NCBI GenBank assembly: GCA_017643925.1
Contig: JAEPML010000019.1
Span: 1 to 64,000, forward strand
Direction: 5' to 3'
DNA from: Roseibium sp.
Lineage (GTDB): Bacteria; Pseudomonadota; Alphaproteobacteria; Rhizobiales; Stappiaceae
Length of the DNA: 64,000 nucleotides
A model generated the notes under the pieces. The model was not told where the DNA came from. It ran no database searches and worked only from the letters and a program-made list of their open reading frames with translations. Every line of letters starts with the position of its first letter. The stretch's first letter is position 1. Made by a program: the position numbers and the translations under genes. Below, in pieces: positions 61,255 to 64,000 of the stretch.

Positions 61255-61815
61255 ATGCCCAACCTGACAGGACCGGTCTTTGGCTTGACTGGAGTTTTGG
61301 CACTTTTGGGCATCGTTCTCGGGAGCGCGCTGGCAGCGGAGCGGGGACTTCCCGAACGGGACGGGCCGCCTCCCCGTACCACGGCGGGTGTTCCGCATAT
61401 CCAGATCGGCGCCCAGGTGGTGCCGGCGCTAAGCCAAAATCTCCTGGACCGGGTTGCTGCGATCCCGGGGGTTAAATTGCGTGCGACGGTGATTTCGCTA
61501 CCAGGCGCCAAGGGCTTCTGGCTGAGCGAGGAACTGGACCTCGCCCGTCCGCAAGCAATCGTCGGCGGCCGGGAATTTGCGCATCTGCATCCCGATGGCA
61601 GCTTGCACGCGTCCCTGCCTCCGAAACGCGCCCGTGATGCGGTCAAGGCCGGCTGGGCAACCATGCATCCCTGGGCGGACAGCCGCCCGGGTTGGGAAGG
61701 ATTTGTCCTGCTTTACACGCCAAGAACAATGGCTGAGACCGATGTTACGTTCGGCCTGATCGTCGACGGCTACAACTACGTCACGGGCAGGAACTACCAC
61801 GCACCCGAACGCTGA
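61255..61815 (+). CDS. Luciferase-family (DUF5519) exported protein
   Basis: 186 residues. N-terminal signal PNLTGPVFGLTGVLALLGIV, cleavage near ALAA-E. Signature FAHLHPDGSLHASLPPKRAR, then AVKAGWATMHPWADSRPGWE, which is the DUF5519 (luciferase-like) hallmark. Named only for similarity; true light emission is not implied. Coupled (21-bp gap) with cytochrome c', so a joint periplasmic role, perhaps haem or nitrosative stress, is likely. No terminator obvious. Confidence 0.82.
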   Translation: MPNLTGPVFGLTGVLALLGIVLGSALAAERGLPERDGPPPRTTAGVPHIQIGAQVVPALSQNLLDRVAAIPGVKLRATVISLPGAKGFWLSEELDLARPQAIVGGREFAHLHPDGSLHASLPPKRARDAVKAGWATMHPWADSRPGWEGFVLLYTPRTMAETDVTFGLIVDGYNYVTGRNYHAPER

Positions 61816-61852
61816 TAATTAAGTCACGCCGAAGGATCGCGACTGTCAGGTC

Positions 61853-62275
61853 CTATTGCCCCGCGACGGAACCACCGCGGTATGTCGCGTCATCCACCGG
61901 CTCCATCCAATCCGCCACACTGCCGTCGAGGGCTTCCTGGATGGCAAGGTGGACCATGGCGGTTTCCGGTCCCGCGCCATGCCAATGCTTTACGCCGGGC
62001 GGGATCCACACGACATCTCCCGGAAGAATGGGAAGCTTCTCCTGCCCCCACACCTGGACAAATCCCGATCCTTGCAGCACCTGCAGCGTCTGGCCGAGCG
62101 GATGGGTGTGCCAGTTGGTTCTGGAACCGGGTTCGAATGCCACCCGCAACGTTCTCACGCGGGCCGGTTCCGGCGCTTCGATCACCGGATCCTGCCAGAC
62201 GGTGCCGGTAAAATAATCAGCACTGGCGCGCTTTGTCGGCCGCGACCCGGCCTTGTAGACGGTCAGAACGCTCAT
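61853..62275 (-). CDS. Cupin-domain protein
   Basis: 140 residues. Cupin 1 motif RTNWHTHPLGQTLQVLQGSG (His-x-His metal ligands), cupin 2 PGDVVWIPPGVKHWHGAGPE (with the second His). Similar to cupin (R)-mandelonitrile-lyase-like carboxymuconolactone-associated proteins, function not decided. ATG 62275 overlaps the stop of the preceding EamA gene by 4 bp. Last gene of a four-gene operon. Confidence 0.88.
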   Translation of the reverse strand: MSVLTVYKAGSRPTKRASADYFTGTVWQDPVIEAPEPARVRTLRVAFEPGSRTNWHTHPLGQTLQVLQGSGFVQVWGQEKLPILPGDVVWIPPGVKHWHGAGPETAMVHLAIQEALDGSVADWMEPVDDATYRGGSVAGQ

Positions 62276-63192
62276 GTTGTCTCCTTGACGGCTGGTGCCG
62301 CAGGTTTGGGTTTTCCAGCTCCGGGCCAGTTGATCAGAACCACGCCGAAAATGGCAAGGCAAATACCTGCAAATGTTTCCAGATTGAGGCTTTCGGACAA
62401 GAACACCACACCGAGAAACACCCCGACGCCGGATCTCAGGTAAGCCTGGCTTGCCGTACCCATCGCGCCAAGGGTCGACAACAGGCGAAAATAGATCAGA
62501 AAAGCCAGCGCGGTGCAGACAACACCAAGGAAAACCGCGGACCCGAGCCCGGCAAGGTCCGGAGAGAGCTGCCAGGGTTGTTCCGTCAATAGACTGAGCG
62601 GAATAAGCACGAGACTGGAGCAGAGCAACGTGCCCGTTGCCGGGACGATCGGCGGCATTCCGGCAAAGTGACGCCCCCTGAGGGCCGACATCCCGTAAAG
62701 AGCCGCGCTGAAGAGAACAGCGAGCTGCGGCAGCAGGTTCTGGCCGAGGTTCTCCAGGGCTCCAATGCCGACGATGAGGACGATCCCAGCGAAGCCCGCA
62801 AGCGCTCCGACGAGCTGCCGTCTGGATGGGCGGTGCCCTGTCTTGAGTACCAGGAATGAAAGCGCAAAGACCCAGAGAGGAGACGTCGAATTCAATACGC
62901 TTGAAACAGCTGTTCCCGCATATTGCTGCCCCCAGGCCAGCAACAGCCACGGCCGGGTGCTGTTGACCAGCGACTGAACGAAGAACAGCCGCCAGGTCGG
63001 AGCGTCTGTCGGCAGTCTCATGCCGCGCATCGACATGATTGCCAGAAGCACCAAGGAGGCGAGTGCCACGCGGATCGCAATCAGGGTCGCGGGCGGGATG
63101 GTGTCCAGTGCGATGCCGATCCACATGTAGGACGAGCCCCAGAGCAGCGCCAGCAGCCCCAGCAAGGCGTACTCGATGGTCCGATTCTGCAT
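62272..63192 (-). CDS. EamA-family (DMT) transporter
   Basis: About 306 residues with ten hydrophobic helices and two EamA repeats (ALLGLLALLWGSSYMWIGIA and YGMSALRGRHFAG ... GVVCTALAFLIYFRLLSTLG). Drug/metabolite exporter; substrate unknown. ATG 63192 follows the ABM stop by 4 bp. Overlaps the cupin gene by 4 bp. In operon with two small ABM/NIPSNAP proteins; export of a product they make is possible. Confidence 0.9.
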   Translation of the reverse strand: MQNRTIEYALLGLLALLWGSSYMWIGIALDTIPPATLIAIRVALASLVLLAIMSMRGMRLPTDAPTWRLFFVQSLVNSTRPWLLLAWGQQYAGTAVSSVLNSTSPLWVFALSFLVLKTGHRPSRRQLVGALAGFAGIVLIVGIGALENLGQNLLPQLAVLFSAALYGMSALRGRHFAGMPPIVPATGTLLCSSLVLIPLSLLTEQPWQLSPDLAGLGSAVFLGVVCTALAFLIYFRLLSTLGAMGTASQAYLRSGVGVFLGVVFLSESLNLETFAGICLAIFGVVLINWPGAGKPKPAAPAVKETT

Positions 63193-63196
63193 GAAG

Positions 63197-63547
63197 CTAA
63201 CTGTCTCCGTGCAGTGCACGGCTGTCTTCAGGCGCCTGCTCCCGCTCTTCCAGGCCGTAGTCCCTCATGACGTGGGCGATGCGCAGCCTGTAGTCCTTGA
63301 AATAGCTTGAACGCCCCAGTTTTTGCGCCCGCCGGTGTTCTGTGAGATTACGCCATTCGTTAAGCGCCTCCTCATCTCGAAAGAATGAGAGAGACAAGAG
63401 CTTTTCAGGGTTGGTCAGGCTCTGGAAGCGCTCCACCGAGAGAAAGCCGTCTATTTCGTCGACAAGCGGCCGCATCTCCGCAGCCACATCGAGATAGTTG
63501 GCCTTCTTGTCCGCATGCGGCGTCACTTCGAAAATCACTGCAATCAT
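63197..63547 (-). CDS. ABM-domain protein
   Basis: 116 residues. ABM-type ferredoxin-like fold: MIAVIFEVTPHADKKANYLD, MRPLVDEIDGFLSVERFQSL, FRDEEALNEWRNLTEHRRAQ. Likely a cofactor-free monooxygenase or haem-degrading-like small protein; substrate unknown. Start overlaps the NIPSNAP stop by 4 bp, so translation is coupled. Confidence 0.85.
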   Translation of the reverse strand: MIAVIFEVTPHADKKANYLDVAAEMRPLVDEIDGFLSVERFQSLTNPEKLLSLSFFRDEEALNEWRNLTEHRRAQKLGRSSYFKDYRLRIAHVMRDYGLEEREQAPEDSRALHGDS

Positions 63548-63876
63548 TTGTTTTCCTCTCCGGTCGCATGCGGTGCGGACGCCAGTTTCAGGAAGGTGCG
63601 GTCTTCCCGCAAGATGAATTTCTCCGATAGCGCGAATTTGTAGTTCTCTCGCCCCAGGGGATCAGCGGCCAGCCTGTCCCGATAGGCTTCATAGGCCGCC
63701 AGGTTTTCGATCGAATAGACACCATAGGCCAAGGTGGTTGATCCTTCGTGCGGTGAAAAATAGCCGAAGAGGTTGGCGCCGCAACGCGGGATCGCCTGGC
63801 CCCAGTTGCGGGCATATTCCTCGAAGGCCGCTTTTTTGGTCGGATCGATGTGGTAGCGAATGAAACATGTAAGCAT
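63544..63876 (-). CDS. NIPSNAP-family protein
   Basis: 110 residues. Begins MLTCFIRYHIDPTKKAAFEE, then FSPHEGSTTLAYGVYSIENL, the NIPSNAP opening and core. Ferredoxin-like dimer; role unknown but close to ABM proteins in fold. First gene of the operon NIPSNAP-ABM-EamA-cupin. Divergent from a partial ArsR-type gene; the operator candidate lies between them. Confidence 0.85.
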   Translation of the reverse strand: MLTCFIRYHIDPTKKAAFEEYARNWGQAIPRCGANLFGYFSPHEGSTTLAYGVYSIENLAAYEAYRDRLAADPLGRENYKFALSEKFILREDRTFLKLASAPHATGEENK

Positions 63877-63925
63877 GGTCGTTCCTTTTTTGTTGGCTGA
63901 ATGGCAACCGGTGTGTCATGGTTTG

Positions 63926-63944
63926 CGACGAAGATGCTTCGACG
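63926..63944. promoter_or_regulatory. Candidate ArsR operator
   Basis: Near-palindrome CGACGAAG-ATG-CTTCGACG (one mismatch per arm pair) in the 79-bp gap between NIPSNAP and the ArsR gene. Placement and symmetry suit an ArsR/SmtB-type autoregulated operator controlling both sides. Confidence 0.5.
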
Positions 63945-63955
63945 GAGATCGAACC

Positions 63956-64000
63956 ATGAAGATCGGACCTGACATTGCCCGGATCGGTGCGCTCATTGGC
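63956..64000 (+). CDS. ArsR-family regulator, 5-prime part cut by window end
   Basis: Only 15 codons are present: ATG 63956, with GGAG 7 nt upstream, encoding MKIGPDIARIGALIG. The opening with I-G-P-D-I-A-R-I-x-A-L-I-G is a common start of winged-helix ArsR regulators, in which the next residues are usually DPARANML. Divergent from the NIPSNAP operon. Confidence 0.6.
   Translation, partial: MKIGPDIARIGALIG

Noticed and set aside
63917..63958. CATGGTT / AACCATG inverted repeat around the ArsR start
   Set aside because: Only 7 bp with a 28-bp spacer and it includes the start codon; the shorter dyad at 63926-63944 is a better operator candidate.

Overview
The window looks like chromosomal DNA of a free-living, probably marine alphaproteobacterium. 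The evidence is its GC-rich coding, a GTTC-N7-GTTC SOS box of alphaproteobacterial type, a Tat-exported repeat protein of the TIGR03808 type, ornithine decarboxylase next to homospermidine synthase, a CsgH-type curli chaperone, and split methylmalonyl-CoA mutase with MeaB. The family-level feel is Hyphomicrobiales, possibly Stappiaceae (Roseibium/Labrenzia-like). That is an inference from gene content, not a measured placement. I see no rRNA, tRNA, CRISPR array, insertion sequence or prophage, so this is mostly core and light accessory chromosome.

Layout. 0-10 kb: superoxide dismutase, a small Cys-rich secreted protein, a DUF1761 membrane protein, an orphan solute-binding protein, an MFS exporter, a branched-chain aminotransferase, a VOC protein under a LexA-box promoter, a haloacid dehalogenase, an outer-membrane beta-barrel protein, a DUF2975-DUF2975-XRE operon, and a membrane-protein gene interrupted by an in-frame TGA. 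10-25 kb: methylmalonyl-CoA mutase mutA-mutB divergent from a LuxR-type regulator, DUF4332 and an unknown acidic protein, a HerA-like ATPase, an M20 dipeptidase, a LOG-family protein, a lipoprotein, a PhyH dioxygenase, then meaB and pyroglutamyl peptidase. 24-31 kb: a TetR/YHS divergent pair with two matching operators, a TIGR03808 protein, dimethylarginine hydrolase back to back with a GNAT, and an aminotransferase-asparaginase operon.

31-44 kb: two more orphan solute-binding proteins, a SulP transporter followed by two tandem class III adenylate cyclases with Cache-like sensors, a MAPEG gene broken by TGA, a compact curli locus (curlin-csgH-curlin), a chemotaxis receptor and a Tat-exported DM13 protein. 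44-49 kb: polyamine block with ornithine decarboxylase and a homospermidine synthase carrying a ~296-residue Lys/Ala/Pro-rich, histone-H1-like N-terminal tail. 49-64 kb: a LysR regulator with an oxidoreductase operon, a membrane protein with two alpha/beta-hydrolase domains, an eight-EF-hand protein divergent from a two-component system, a 2-oxoglutarate oxygenase, a second LysR divergent from cytochrome c', and an NIPSNAP-ABM-EamA-cupin operon divergent from an ArsR gene cut by the window end.

The most unusual items are the tailed homospermidine synthase, the SulP/twin cyclase cluster, the exact 11-residue curlin repeats around csgH, two genes each broken by a single in-frame TGA, and the SOS-type promoter on the VOC gene.
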